From positions 682,001-746,000 of the forward strand of contig PCDI01000002.1 in assembly GCA_002778195.1 (NCBI GenBank): a stretch of 64,000 nt of DNA. The letters run 5' to 3'. The translations under genes and the position numbers were made by a program. This stretch comes from Raffaelea ambrosiae. Its lineage: Eukaryota > Ascomycota > Sordariomycetes > Ophiostomatales > Ophiostomataceae. The notes under the pieces are model-generated. The model was given only the letters and a program-made list of their open reading frames with translations, ran no database searches and had not been told where the DNA came from. This document shows, piece by piece, positions 19,519 to 32,063 of the stretch (positions within the stretch are counted from its first letter, which is position 1; each line of letters opens with the position of its first letter).

Positions 19519-22165
19519 ATGGCGACCATCTGGAGGCAGACAGCACGGGCAGCCCGCAGCTGCAGCTCGAGACAGCTTCGGAGAGCACCAATGCCGAGCC
19601 GGGTCGGCCGTGCCGCCGTCGCCCGGAACTACTACTCGACCGGTGGCCCGGCACCGGCTCTGCAGAAGCTTCTGTACGTGTCGGAAGAGGTGCAAGATGC
19701 ATTGGCCACCAAGAAGCCCGTTGTCGCCCTCGAGTCGACCATCTACACCCACGGCGCCATGGACGAGGACCTCGGCCTCGAGGCCATTGTGCGGGCCAAC
19801 GGAGCCGTGCCGGCCGTCATTGGCGTTCTGGACGGCAAGCCGTGCGTGGGCCTGCTGCCTGAGGAGGTCGAGCGCATGGTCAGCGAGGGCGCGCGGAAGG
19901 TGTCGCGGCGCGACTTGGCGCACATTGTCGGGCTGGGCCCCAAGCTGCACCAGCACGGCGGCACCACCATCTCGGGCACCATGATTCTGGCGCGGCTGGC
20001 GGGCATTCGCGTCTTCGGCACGGGCGGTCTGGGCGGCGTGCACCGCGGCTGGCAGGACCACATGGACATCTCGGCCGACCTGAGCGAGCTGGGCCGCACG
20101 CGCGTGGCCGTCATCAGCAGCGGCAGCAAGGGCTTCCTGGACGTGCCGGCGACGCTGGAATACCTCGAGACGCAGGGCGTCTATGTGTCCACCTTTGCAG
20201 ACGGGCGGGAGCCTGCCGACGTGACCTTCCCGGGCTTCTGGTCGCGCGACAGCGACATCCCCTCGCCGTCGGTGGTGGCCGACGAGGCCGAGGCGGCGGC
20301 GATCATCCGCGCGCAGGAGCAGCTGGGCATCGAGACGGGCCTGCTGTTCGCGAACCCGATCCCCGCGAAATACGCAGTGCCGCGGGAGACGATGAAGGCG
20401 GCGATCGAGATGGCGGTGGTGGAGGCGGCCGAGAAGGGGTTCTCGGGCAACCGCAACACACCGTTTGTGCTGGGCCGCATCCGGGAGCTGACGGACTCCA
20501 GCAGCGTGGCGGCGAACCTGGCCCTGGTGCGGGCCAACGTGGAGCGGGCAGCCAAGGTGGCCGTGGAGCTGGAATCTCTGACGGAGGGCGGCGATAGGTA
20601 AATACGGGGTTCTTCTTCTCTGTTTTCCTACAGACAGCAACACTTGTCATTTTCTTGGTAGCTGCGACCTTTTAGCTCACATAAAAGTACATAGTGCATT
20701 TACGTCATACCCAAAAGAAAACAAACACGAGTCAAAACAAACCCAACCTCCATTGCAAGCGAAATCTGAAGAACCAGCAGTCGAGGTACAGTCAAAATTC
20801 TACGTGAACGTGAAGCAGTTGTTCCCTGTTCCACTTGCTGACATTCCGCAGCCATCAGGATCCCCGAAGGCAGACATCCTCGTAGCGGGCTCCGTGGCCC
20901 TCGACCTGGCCTGCGACTACTTTGGCGACGACAAGTCCGTTTCTCCCCAGCTCCTCACGTCCAACCCAGCAGCCATCTCTCCATCCGTCGGCGGTGTCGG
21001 CCATAACGTAGCTTTGGCAGCCCACCGCATCAGCTCGGCCAACAAGGTCAAGCTGTGCAGTCTGGTTGGGGAGGATATGTGAGCACACCCCGAGCTGCCA
21101 GGAGGCTGTTGTATTTCGATTCATCGCTAACAAACCAGTGCTGGACTTACAGTCTTGACGGCCATGAACGCCAATGGCATGGACACCTCGCTCGTGCGCA
21201 AGCTCGGCCCGGACTTTGCCGGCGCCCGGACGGCCCACTACGTTGCCGTAAACGATGCCGACAAGAACCTCATGGTGGCCATGGCCGACATGGGCATCTT
21301 CACCATCGACGACCCTGGTCTCACCAACAGCTGGTCCGCGGCCGTGGCCGAGGCGAAGCCCAAGTGGCTCGTCGTCGACGGCAACTGGACACCCGAGGGC
21401 CTGCGCGGATGGATCGATGCGGCACGCCAGCAGAGCAACACAGCAACACGCATCGCGTTCGAGCCCGTGTCCACGGTCAAGTCGACCCGTCTCTTCGACC
21501 CGAGCGACAAGCTCTTACGGACGTCGGACGTGTTCCCGCGGCCGCTCGTCGACCTGGCCACGCCCAACCAGCACGAGCTGGCCGCCATGCACCGCGCGGC
21601 CCGCGAGAACGGCTACATCCTGGCCGAGAACGCGGCGACGGCGCGCTGGTTCGGGGTGATTGACGCGCTGGGCCTGATGGGCGGAGCCCGCGAGCGGTTC
21701 GTGCGCCTGACGTCGACGGCGCTGACGGACGCGGGCGTGCCCGTCATGTCGGTGCAGCTGCTGCCCTACATCCCGACGCTCATCACGAAGCTGGGCAAGG
21801 ATGGCGCGCTGCTGACGAAGCTGCTGCATCGGAACGACCCGCTGCTGATGGACCGGGAGGCGGGCGAGAAGCACCTGCTGCTGCGGGCGCCTCCGTCCGA
21901 CTCTTCGGAGGTGGGCGGCATCTACATGCGGCTCTTCCCTCCGGCCGAGGCCAACGTGGCGGACGTGGTGTCGGTGAACGGCGTCGGGGACACGTTCCTG
22001 GGCGCCTTGGTGGCGGGCCTGGCCCAGGGCGGCCGCGTGGAGGAGCTGATGGACGTGGCCCAGCAGGCGGCGGTGCTGTCTCTACGGAGCCGGGAGTCGG
22101 TGAGCGACCAGCTGGGGAGCCTAGCCGGGAAGCTAGCCGAGGCGGCCGGTTCGAAAAGGAACTGA
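19519..22165 (+). CDS. Bifunctional pseudouridine-5'-phosphate glycosidase / PfkB-family pseudouridine kinase
   Basis: Three exons: 19519-20597, a second ending at 21078, and 21139-22165. Intron 2 (60 bp) joins GED|IAGLTVLTAMNANGMD. Intron 1 starts at 20598 (GTAAAT). Phase-compatible acceptors are 20637, 20661 and 20694; I prefer 20694, which has a CTCAC branch site 14 nt upstream and gives 829 aa. The N-terminus looks like a mitochondrial presequence (Arg-rich, no acidic residues for ~50 residues). Residues ~50-350 are the IndA/PsuG domain (VALESTIYTHG, GTTISGTMILA, GTGGLGGVHRG, FANPIPAKYA). Residues ~405-825 are the PfkB kinase (ILVAGSVALDLACDY, GGVGHNVALAAHR, and VNGVGDTFLGA with catalytic Asp near 772). 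Together they phosphorylate pseudouridine and split it into uracil and ribose-5-phosphate. Fungal fusions of this order are known. Confidence 0.9.
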
Positions 22166-22529
22166 ATGGGGAGCTTGGGAGCTTGGGAGCTTGGAGCTCG
22201 AGGGGGGGTAGCAATCTCTGCCCAAGCTTGTGATGAACTTGTGATGAAGCATGCTCTTTGGGGGGGGAGGGGTGTGATTCTTTTGTTTGCATGGATCTAC
22301 ATAGTATTGATGATACTAAAAAAAAAGAATCAAAACCACGAGCATGTCGATGCGAGATATGGAAGAACAAACGGACGACTATCCAGATCAGCAGCAATGC
22401 CGGCCACGAGAGTGCCGAGTGATGCACTGGACTGTCATGAGAAATTCATGTAGATGGCCGAAATAGGAAAGAACCGGCACTCTCCGCGCACGAGCTTTTT
22501 TATGATATTTATTTTCATTTTTTTTAAAT

Positions 22530-22564
<35 letters not shown>

Positions 22565-23887
22565 CTTTCTTTCTTTATCTCGTGGTCAATTGTGTGGCCT
22601 CGTCCTTGGGCCTCTTTCAAGTCTTGTCTGCCCACCAAGGCGCTGGGACAGCTGTGCCGTCTCTCCGAGCTGTCACTCGTGATCGAACCAGTCTCACGCG
22701 CATGGACAGTCACCCGTGCTCCGGTATCTCTCTATTTTTATTTTATTCCTTATTTTTATTTTATTTTATCTTAACAGCACACGGTACCCGCACACCATCC
22801 TGAAACCCAACATGCTTCATTTGATGTCGCATCCACCCAAGACTTTGCTTCGGTCAGGAAAAGGAAAAGAAAAAAAATGCCACACCAAAGTGTTGCGACA
22901 GTGGGAAGAACAAGGATGATACCGTCTCCTCTGCCCCCCCCCGTTATTGAATGGGCAGACTCGGATGCAGATCCATAGATAGGTCTGGAGAAGTCACTTT
23001 TGCCCTCCATTTTGTTGATTCTCTTTGCTCTTGGCCACTTTCGTCCATGTTGCGTCCGCCCCTTCTTCTTCCTTTTCCTCTGTTACCTCTGGTAGTTTTT
23101 CCACCGTCTGTGTGCATCCCATCTTAACCTTGTTTCTTCCTCGTTTCGGTTTTATCGCAGTTTCCCATCCCTGCTCTTCCTGGGCACTGGTATTGGTATG
23201 GGCACGTTTTGTTCTGGGGACGGAAACAGGGAACGTGGCTGCATGAAGGAAGAATCCGCATCCCTGGTTTCCTGTCTGTGGGCTGTCTCCATCAAACTAG
23301 ATGATCCAGATTGGTTCGGCAGTACATCCTCCGTCGAGGGCGTACATTTTCCGCATAAAGCATGCGTATACTGGAGTTGTTATTGCTCTTTTGTCGGTCC
23401 TCGTCATCCTCTTTTTCGGTTTTGCGCAAGCGAGATCCAGGATATGAGACTGTGTAGCCCTACATTTCCATTTCCAAGAGCTTGGAACTCCGTGGTCTTG
23501 ATGCTTGTTCCATATGTGCTCTTTCAGGAGTACGGAACTCAATGTAGTCGTAAATCTCTGGGCTATACCAGTCGTGGCCTCGTCCCCATATTCCAAAGAA
23601 TAAGGACTTTTGGATCTTCTATGCCCTCGGATCTAAAAAAACTGAAGTCCAAGCACGCGTCTTGCCCAAGGTTGATTTTTCGTCGGTACTATTTCAACGT
23701 TCTCAATACTCGGTGGACTGCTGTCTGGTTTTCTTTATTTTCCATGGCTGTGCATTCATGAAGCCGTTTTCATCTTGCATCGCTTTCCTTGAGAAATCTT
23801 CTTGTTTTTCTGCTTGTTTTCGTTTTCAAATCTTCGACGCTTTGTTCTGAAATTCTATTCCAGAATAACCTCCCTGGGATACCTGAT
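22166..23887. other. 1.7-kb intergenic region with poly(T) tract
   Basis: No supported gene. Contains a 31-nt T run (listed), a (CTTT)n stretch just after it, and a pyrimidine-rich leader (about 23.0-23.85 kb) that probably belongs to the downstream gene. The longest ORF (from 23198, 187 codons) lacks family features and is treated as chance. Confidence 0.5.
22534..22564. repeat. 31-nt homopolymer T run with (CTTT)n tail
   Basis: Uninterrupted T from 22534 to 22564, followed by three CTTT units. A homopolymer of this length is prone to assembly error and could mimic a retroposon tail. I see no target-site duplication around it. Confidence 0.9.
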
Positions 23888-25152
23888 ATGGAATCCCGCA
23901 AGCACATGAGCAGCACGCAGCGGCTGTGGCTGATATTGCTACTCGCCGCGGTCCCAACGTGGGCCGTCAACTTTACCATTGCTGGTGGCCAGATATTCAC
24001 GCCTGGCCTGGCCATTGTAGACGCACCCCAACCGGGTACGCCTTTAGGCGGAGGTCAGTCTTGCCAGGCCCGTTCTGCTTCCAGGTAGCTGGGACGTATG
24101 GCCTGTGGTTTTTGGGGTTTCTGGTGTCTCTATTTGGCCTCCGTGTTAACACACCCAGATATCCTCCATGTGGCCCTCGACGTGTCCACGGATGGCCGGC
24201 TCCCACTGCAGGTAGCGGCCGACAGTCCCACGCTGATCCACAACATCACCATCTTCCTGTACAGCTACGACACGCAGCACAACTTCACCGTCAGCAACGG
24301 CACCGCGTCAGCCAACAACGCAAGCCTTGGCCCCATTCTGGCACAGGAGTCAGGCAGCACGGTCAAGCACGTTAACTGGGTGTGGCCGGACTGCCTGGTC
24401 GGCGAAGGCCAGCCTAACACCGCAAATAGTGCGCGAGGCGTGTACAATGTAAGGGATATGCTAGTCTGGTCCACACATTTCAATTTGTTTTCTTTTTCCT
24501 TCCTTTTTCTTTCCGGCTTCCTGTATTCTCCGAGGTGTGCCGTTTCCCGCTTGCCAGGTGCTATCTCCATTCTTAGGGCTGTTCAGGTTTGATCCCTGAT
24601 GTGCATGAATATCTGGATATCTGGCTGGCTGTGAACCAGACTTGGATTGACCCTGCCTCGCTGGGGTTTTCGGGTTTTTATTGAACGCTGAACTCCGAGT
24701 CTCGTCCGCCTAAATATTTCGCTGACAAATTGTAGATCTCGATTCGCCAAAACTTCCGGCTCAACAACGTCGACCACTACACCGTTTTCGACTTGCCCAT
24801 CTCGGTCACGAACAAGATTGATTCTACAAGTAGTAGTAGTAGCAGTAGCGTGGGAACCAATGCACGGCCTGCCTGCGCCGACCTCGAGAACCCGTTGCTG
24901 TCACCCGAAGAGATCAATGCCACGGCCGCCAACAGTGTCGGTGTCCTCTTTGCGCCCGGCGATGCGACACAGGTCGACGTCAAGGGGACGGGCGACCTCA
25001 GCACACAGGGCACGGGGCTGGGACCGTCGCGGCCACAGGCTAAGCCGAGCGAGGGACTTGGGAACGACGCGGCCGGGAATATGCATGGGCTGGAGAATGT
25101 ACATTGGCTGTTGTGGATGGTTGGCGCAGGAGCCGCGGCCGTGCTAGTGTAG
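23888..25152 (+). CDS. Secreted, probably GPI-anchored conserved protein (unknown function)
   Basis: Three exons (23888-24053, 24159-24448, 24736-25152) give 873 nt, 290 aa. Intron 2 is long for this region (287 bp) but has a GCTGAC branch site and TGTAG acceptor. A signal peptide follows a short basic N-terminus (LWLILLLAAVPTWA). The body (FTPGLAIVDAPQPGTPLGG, HNITIFLYSYDT, HVNWVWPDCLVGEGQP, GVYNISIRQNFRLN, HYTVFDLPISVTN) matches a conserved Sordariomycete extracellular protein I recall without known function. N-glycosylation sites (NFT, NIT, NGT, NAS) are frequent. A Ser run and a hydrophobic C-terminus (WLLWMVGAGAAAVLV) right after small residues indicate a GPI-anchor signal, so a plasma-membrane or cell-wall location is likely. 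The second ATG (23906) is an equally possible start, still leaving the signal peptide intact. Confidence 0.75.
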
Positions 25153-27834
25153 GAGTGGGCGGATGTCGTCGTGTGCTGGCAAGATGAGAGGAGTTGCAAG
25201 GCATAACCAACGGACGACTCAGGCAACTCAACTGGCGACAAACCTGGCTACATTGCGGGCAACGCAACTGGCCACTGGCCAGTGGTCACTGGCCCGGCAA
25301 TCAATACTCTCGCCAGCTCAGAATGCCACTTTGGGCGCATGTCACCGCAGATCATGGCAAACAACACAACACAACAGGACGACTTGCCAGATTCTGATAT
25401 GATATCCCCTCCTCGAGGTCCCCTCCAGTTGTCGTTGCTTTTACCTTTTGGCATGGGGTAGTGCCCACGGATCGTGGTCAGTCCACTGCCCGTTCACCGG
25501 ATTCTGCGCCATTTGGGAGGAGCCATTCGGAGAGCCATTCGCTGTGGCCATTCTGAGGGGCCGTTCTAAGGGAACCATTCGAGGGAGCTCCCTTGCCACA
25601 AGCAAAGCAACCCTACGCATCCAACGATGGAGCAAACAAAAACACCCCCATGCCGCTCAACCCGCCCATCTGCCCAAACCCGCCCAACTAATTCCCATGC
25701 CGCTCAACCACGAGTCCAACCAGCCAACCGGTCAGTTGCAGGATCTCGTGGAATGTATCTTGCCGGGGTTGCCCATTCTCCGAACAATTAGGGATGGTTT
25801 CGCTGGCTACTTGGTGCCGCGGTGCCTTGGTGCTGGTGTCATCAGGACATGGGAAATGGAGCGCCGGTCATCTCACTTGGATGCAACTCCCAATGGCCAA
25901 GGGACAGCTTTTTTCTGCCCTTCGTGCGTGGCCTTGCTGGCCATTTCGTTCCTTCTGACTTGCCAGACGGGAAGGACATTGCGGCCCGGAGGACTCCTCC
26001 GGGAGGAGTCGTTCTTCGGTGTGGACACAGGTCAGAGACTCCACAGTGTGTGCATTGGGAGTTTGGTTCTGTAGTTTTGGGGGTTGTTATTTGCAGCAGC
26101 TAACTGCACCAATTGTTCCTAGCCAACCACTCCTTCCCAAAACCGAACTCGCTTATTAACTAGTGAACCTTGCCAATCCCACCCAACCCTGCCAGCCTGC
26201 TCCCAACTAGCCATTTTCTTTAGCCAACCACCCTCGGATTAAAACCAAAAGTCTGCGCCGCCTGGCTGACTGTCGAGCCGCCTGCAGAGATTTTTACTTA
26301 CTTCCGTAATTGTTTTGTCCTTCCTCGTGCGGATTACGACGCTGCACGTGGCTAATCCACCCACCGCATGGCTTCAGCATGGCCGAGCTACTATGGATAT
26401 GGGCAGACACGAGCTACAGAGCGGTCGTCTGCGCTAGCGCGGGACTTTGCAGCCAGGTGCCGACCGAGCACGGAGGCTGGAGTTTAGGAAACAAAGAGAG
26501 ATACCTAACTATGCACCGGAGCTATCTCGATGTATGAAGCGCGCAGATGCTGTACACTTCCCGTAATCCATCACATAAGCAGGTGTGGATGGCTACTGGC
26601 GGTGTGTGGGTGATATATCAAACGATTTTTCGCTATTAGCCCAGCATTTCCCCATACAGCTTTCCCGAATAGGATGCGTCGTTGGACCAGCCGGACGTCA
26701 CTTCCTCGTCCGTTTTGTCCGCAAAGTGGGAAGGAGCCCCTCGCGGGGTACAAGATGTATTTGTCAGATATCGAGTCTTCGTACTCCGTACTCTATACGT
26801 GATCCTACAGAATGGGGTTAAAAAGGAATCTTCGGCGGCAAGACATACAGGAACTCGCGGACGCTTATTTCTCAGATGACCTGGGCTTCCTGCTGCTGGG
26901 GAAGTGCAGAGCCGCAGACACACGCAAGGCGAGGAGCACAACCAGGGACAACCAGGAACAACCACGGAACAAAGAGGTAGTACACATACGCAGAACAAAA
27001 GTGATCGGCGCGGAGAGGAGAAAAAAAAAAGCACCGGGGGGGGACAGGAGGGCTCAAGAGCGCTCGGGAGGGCACGAAACGGGCAAAGGAGGGTACAACT
27101 TGCGACGGTTCTGACGGTTCTGACGGTTTGTGACGGTTTGTGACAAGAAACGAGGCAAGCGAGTGGTGCGAGGAACGGAGGCGACGGCAGACAGAATGGG
27201 CTGATGTTTGCTGCGCGACCCCGCTGTGGAAGGCGCGAGCGGACACTAAGGCTGCCCTTGCTGCCAATTAACCCTCTTTTTTTTGTCGTTTTTCTGTCGG
27301 GTTCTCTTAGCACCCTGTCTGTTCGGGGTAGATTGGAGCAGATTACATAGTAGTGCCTTGTGCGTTCCTTCTGCTCCGTCTATTTTTTATTGTATTTTAT
27401 TTCCTTTTTTATTTAATTGTCTGTTTACCAATCCGGCTCATATTCTCAAAATTTTATTCTTTTATTCCAAGCCAAGCACACCTACCCGCATGCTGCCGCC
27501 AATTAGCAAGCTGCGGGCGCATGTCGCAGGGCGGGCCAGAGCTACGTGAAATCAGACCACATCAGTCGATCCTCTGGGAAATCGAATGAACACCGCGACG
27601 TGATAAACCTCCGTCTCGTACGCCCACAACCGCTGGCCCCCAGTCCCCGCCGCCAACGTCTGCATGACCGGCCAGGTGTGCGGCCAGGTGTGCAGTGTCT
27701 GTGAGCCGAGGAGGTTACAGAGCAGACAGGAGTAAAACGATAGAATAAATAAGAGAGGGAGAGGAGGATGCGACTGCAGACATATGATGCAACAGTACCG
27801 ATACAACCCGGAGAACAAGACGTGGAAAAAGATC

Positions 27835-27900
27835 CTGTGAGCACCCTGTGAGCACCCTGTAGACACCCCGTGAGCACCCTGTGGGAACCCCGTCAAGACC
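27835..27900. repeat. Degenerating 11-bp tandem repeat, 6 copies
   Basis: Units of 11 bp: two perfect CTGTGAGCACC, then CTGTAGACACC, CCGTGAGCACC, CTGTGGGAACC and CCGTCAAGACC. Less regular CTG.AGACG units follow. Divergence rises from left to right, as in an ageing minisatellite. Confidence 0.85.
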
Positions 27901-28420
27901 CTGAAGACGCTGTGGAGACGCTGAGGAAGCCCCGTGTTTGCGCGCTGGCCGTACTGTGCACCGTGGAGACCTCAATTCAAAGTAACTACACAGCAACTAG
28001 TCGAGTGAGGCTGCCTTGGCTCTGGTGCATCGCTCCTTCCCTTGCTTTGGTGACTGCGTTCCTTCCTCGTGCGATCTTGTACTGGGTCTGACGACACCCG
28101 GCGCTCTCTGACGCACGCAGTCGCCCTGCTCTCTCTGTCCGTGTTTCTTGTTTTGGACGAGGCCAGCGCTGTGGGCAACGCTCTGATTCTTTGTAGACAC
28201 AAACCTCTCTCCTCTTTGGCTCTGATTCCAGTTTCCTCTCTCCCATACTCTCACACCCCCAAACCGCCAAACCGCCCACGCCCTCGTTGCCCTCGCCGCC
28301 CTCGCTGCCCGCTCGCTCTTTACCCTTCCACTCCCGCACACCGTCTTATCTGGCGTGGAGCCTGTCCCACAGAAAAGAGCAAGCAAGCTGCAGGTCCCGG
28401 TAAACCAGGCAGGCCATAAA

Positions 28421-28446
28421 AGCAAGCCATAAAAGCAAGCCATAAA
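28421..28446. repeat. 13-bp tandem repeat (AGCAAGCCATAAA), 2 perfect copies plus partial
   Basis: Two exact copies, preceded by a partial copy (GGCCATAAA) and followed by a CATAAAAAAAGC variant; similar CCATAAAAAAG words recur to about 28480. Confidence 0.85.
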
Positions 28447-29661
28447 AAAAGCTCCTGAGCAGAGAAAGAAACCATAAAAAAGCCCTAGGCACACCAGGGG
28501 GAAGAGGAACAGACCGAAAGGAAGATACCAACGGTGCAAGAAGAAAAAGAAGGCAAAAAAAAAGAAGAAGAAAAGGAAACAGCTCTACCTACACCGCGAC
28601 AGGGTTGAATCGTCGTTGTCGCTGTGCGTTGCATCTGTGTGAACCCCGTGATGGGCGAGACTGCGCTCGTGTGGCTGCCGTATTACACATAAAGCCCCAG
28701 CCCAGGCCTGCTCGAAACCGTCTTTGGTTCATCCGTCATTTTTGTCTCCGCCCTCGTCTCCGTCCTCCCCCATTGCTGGCCTGTCGTCCTGCCTGTCGTC
28801 CTGCCTGTCGTCGTCGCTGCCGTTGTCCCTGTCGTCCTCGCACTGTCCCCGTCCTTTGCGCCTGCCGTTTTCCTGCCGCGCTCCTGCCTTTACTCTCCTT
28901 GCCGACACTGTTTTGCACGTTTTCGGTGGCTCCTTCCTGTTTGCCGTTTCTCTGCACATTCCCAGCCTGAACGAATACTCCTAGGGATTCTCCTCGGCTT
29001 TTTTCTCCTCTCTCTCGGATCGCCGTCTTTTCTTTCCAGTCTCACCTTCTTCTCCTCACATTCCTCAACCGATTTCTGCTTCTCTCTGCTCTCGGATCCC
29101 GCTTTCGACCCTCAATATAAGTCCGGCCGTGCGCATTGGCTCCTTTGTTCGCCTGGTTCTTAGCACCCCAAGTTTCGATTCGCCCGCTAGGCCCCTCTCT
29201 CACTTCTTTCCCTCCCCCCAAAATATCGCGACAGCGGTTACTGCAAGGCCGATTAGCCTCGTGCAAAACTTCACCATCGCCACCAAAAAAAAGAGACAAA
29301 AAACTCTCACTACCCCCTTTCCGCCACACCCTCGAGCCGACCGCCGAACGTTTCCTCTCATCGTGCGCTCTCCTCCCGCATTGCGCGCGATTCCATCCCT
29401 GCGACAACGTCCTCCCTCCACTCGACGGACCGTCTGTTCTTGACACTCCCTTAGTTGAGCATCGACTTGCCTGACCAGTCCTTTTCGCAAAAAAAAACAC
29501 AAGAGCCGAACAGGCCACTTTGGCCCCCCCCTTCCCTCCCGGGATACACCATACAGAAGAACACCTTTAAGAGAATTACTCACCGAACATCCACCAAACT
29601 CCTGGCATAACTGCCAACCCGGAAGTCCCAGAAACTGGCGCCCAGACAGGATTCGCCATCA

Positions 29662-32063
29662 ATGGCACCCGCCGTTCTCGAGAACGGGGCCGACGACCAG
29701 AGCACAGGTGACGTCGCCATGGACGGCCCTGCCACCACCAGCGTCGCGGCCTCCCTCACCGCGGAGACCTGCGTCGACCCGCTCACCATGCTACGGAGCA
29801 TGCCCGAAGCACCCCAGGTCTGCCAAGTCTGTGTCGTCGGCGCCGGCCCAGCCGGCCTGATGACAGCCGCCAATCTCGCACGATTTGGCATCAAGGTCCA
29901 GGTCATCGACGATCGCGCCGACCCGACATCGGTTGGAAGGTGAGTAAAAAGGAGAACAGCTCGAGACCAAGACTTGGAAGGGCGCAGAAGAAGATATGAA
30001 CGGGACAGCAGAGGAAAGGGCCGCAAACAAGAGACAAGAGACAACAAAACAAGGGCAGACTGGCGACCGGTTCGCAGCGCCTTCGTCCAAGAGACAGAAA
30101 AGACCGTCAGGGGCGGTGGGAGCAAGCAAAAGAAGCAGCCCGCTGACAGCCACACAGAGCAGATGGTTTGCAACCCAAGACGATCGAGACCTTCCGCCAA
30201 ATGCGTCTCGCCGATCCGCTCCTGCAGAGAGGCGTGCGCGTCTACGACATCTCCTTCTGGCGCGGCACCCCCGGCGAGCCGCTCCATCGCCTCGGCCGCG
30301 AAATCCACTACCCGCCCGTCATCGACGTCCTCGACCCCTACATACTGCTGGTCCATCAAGGCATGGTCGAAAACCTGTTCCTCGAAGATCTGAAGAAGCG
30401 CGGCTATGACGTCCGCCGCAACACCGCTTTCGAGTCGTACAGCGTCTGCGACACCAAGACAGGCCTGGGGCCCCTTCAAATCAACTGCCGCGCAAACGTC
30501 AACCAGGAGAAGAGGACACTCTTGACGCAGTACCTCGTCGGATGTGAGTGGTTTTTGGAGGGTTTTTTCCTTGTCTTCTCCCAATGTCGAGATTTTTATT
30601 GTTTTATATTCGCGCGGCTTTTCTTCGCAGCCTTCTAACATTGTTTTTCTCCACTAGGCGACGGTGCACACTCGAAAGTGCGTAAGAGCATCCCCGACGC
30701 AAAACCTGTTGGCATGTCCCAGCCCGCCGTCTGGGGTGTGCTCGACGGCGAGCTCGACACCGACTTCCCCGATCTCTGGTCCAAGACCCTGGTCTACCAA
30801 CAGGAAATTGGCTCGATCCTCATTGTTCCCCGCGAACGCAACATGACTCGTCTGTACATTGAGCTGAAGAGCGGCCCCAAGGCCGACCGCCGCGACCTCG
30901 GCCAGGAGTTTGTCATGCAGCGCGCTCGCGAGATCATGGCGCCCTTCCGCATGCGCTGGAAGTACGTCGAGTGGTTCGGTCGCTACCAGATCGGCCAGCG
31001 CGTCGCCAACCGCTTCAGCGACGGCCACCAGCGCGCCTTCCTCGCCGGCGACGCCAGCCACACACACTCGCCCAAGTCCGCGCAGGGCATGAACACCTCG
31101 ATGCACGACGGCTGGAACCTGGCCTGGAAGCTCAACTTTGCCGTCCGCGGCCTTGCGAAGCCGGCTCTGCTGGAAAGCTATGAGCATGAGCGTCGCAAGA
31201 TCGCCCTGGATCTGGTCAACTTTGACTACGAGCATGCCAACCAGATTGCCGGCGGTGATGCCGTTGCACTGGCCGAGAACTTCAAGACCAACGTCCGCTT
31301 CATCTCCGGCATCGGCGCCGACTATGGCGAGAACGTGCTCAACCAGGTCGAGGCGGCCAACTGGGTCATGGGTGAAGCCAAACCCGGTTGTCTGTTGCCC
31401 CCGGCCAAGGTGTCTCGCTACCTGGACTCCAACCCGGTCGACATCCAGCTCGATATCCCCATGCTCGGCCAGTTCCGCATCTACCTGCTCATGTGGGACG
31501 TGCACCAGTCGCGCATCTTCCTGGACACCTTTTGCGACGCTATCTCAGCACCGGATTCTCTCGTCAACCGGCTATCGGCCGCCGCCAAGATCTCCTACGC
31601 CCTGCAGCCACGGCACCCAGCGCCCGAGGATATCTACGTGCGGCCTGAGCGCTACACGGCTGTCAGCCATCTTTTCACATTTGCACTGATCAGTGAGTTG
31701 TTCTTCTCTTCTTTTTCCTCACTAAACACGTGTCTTCCTGTTTTCTACTTGATTCGCTAACCAGCACCCACAGCAACCATGCCCAAGACCGAGATTGAGG
31801 TTTCAGACTTGCCTCCCCTGCTGCAAGACAGCCGCTGGACCTTCTACCTCGACGATGTCCCGGAACTGGACACTCGGGGTACGCTGTGCACCAACAAGTG
31901 GCTCGGCAGCCTTGGTCCCGGCGAGGTGTCCATTGTCAATGTACGCCCCGACGGATACGTCGGCTGCATCGGACGGTGGGACTCCAGCATTGATGAGTCA
32001 GGCATAGAAGCCGCCCGCTGGCTGGATCAATACTACAGCAAGTTCATGCAGGTGCCGAGCTGA
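29662..32063 (+). CDS. FAD-dependent phenol 2-monooxygenase-family hydroxylase
   Basis: Four exons (29662-29939, 30158-30543, 30658-31692, 31774-32063) give 1989 nt, 662 aa, a usual length for the family. FAD-binding signatures are all present: the dinucleotide loop VVGAGPAGLMTAANLA (GxGxxG at 60-65), the DG motif CDGAHSKVR (D223-G224) and the GD motif FLAGDASHTHSPKSAQGMN (G352-D353). The C-terminal ~170 residues (DIPMLGQFRIYLLMWD, NVRPDGYVG) form the thioredoxin-like dimerisation domain of phenol hydroxylases. The enzyme would use NADPH and O2 to ortho-hydroxylate a phenolic substrate. A catabolic role on aromatics is more likely than secondary metabolism, because no biosynthetic genes flank it. 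For exon 4 the second of two in-phase acceptors is chosen because ALITTMPKTE fits relatives better; the other adds three residues. Confidence 0.92.

Larger units (their letters stand above)
25153..29661. other. 4.5-kb gene-poor region with decayed short tandem repeats
   Basis: No supported gene. Open frames are short, many run through repeats, and none shows a domain motif. Local structure includes recurrent CCATTC words (25.49-25.60 kb), a doubled GACGGTTCTGACGGTT-type stretch (27.11-27.14 kb), the 11-bp and 13-bp repeats listed next, and a GTCGTCCTGCCT repeat (28.79-28.82 kb). From about 28.6 kb on, pyrimidine-rich sequence probably forms promoter and leader of the monooxygenase. Confidence 0.45.

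Noticed and set aside
22534..22564. Poly(T) run as the tail of a retroposon
   Set aside because: No adjacent element, internal promoter or flanking target-site duplication could be found.
22681..22700. GGTTCGATC-like word on the minus strand as a tRNA B box
   Set aside because: It lacks the conserved final C, and no A box or cloverleaf arms could be built around it.
23198..23761. 187-codon plus-strand ORF upstream of the GPI-protein gene
   Set aside because: No domain motif, no codon bias, and it lies in a pyrimidine-rich leader region.
25448..26074. 208-codon ORF in the gene-poor block
   Set aside because: It runs through repeated CCATTC and CCGCTCAACC words and has no recognisable domain or biased third positions.
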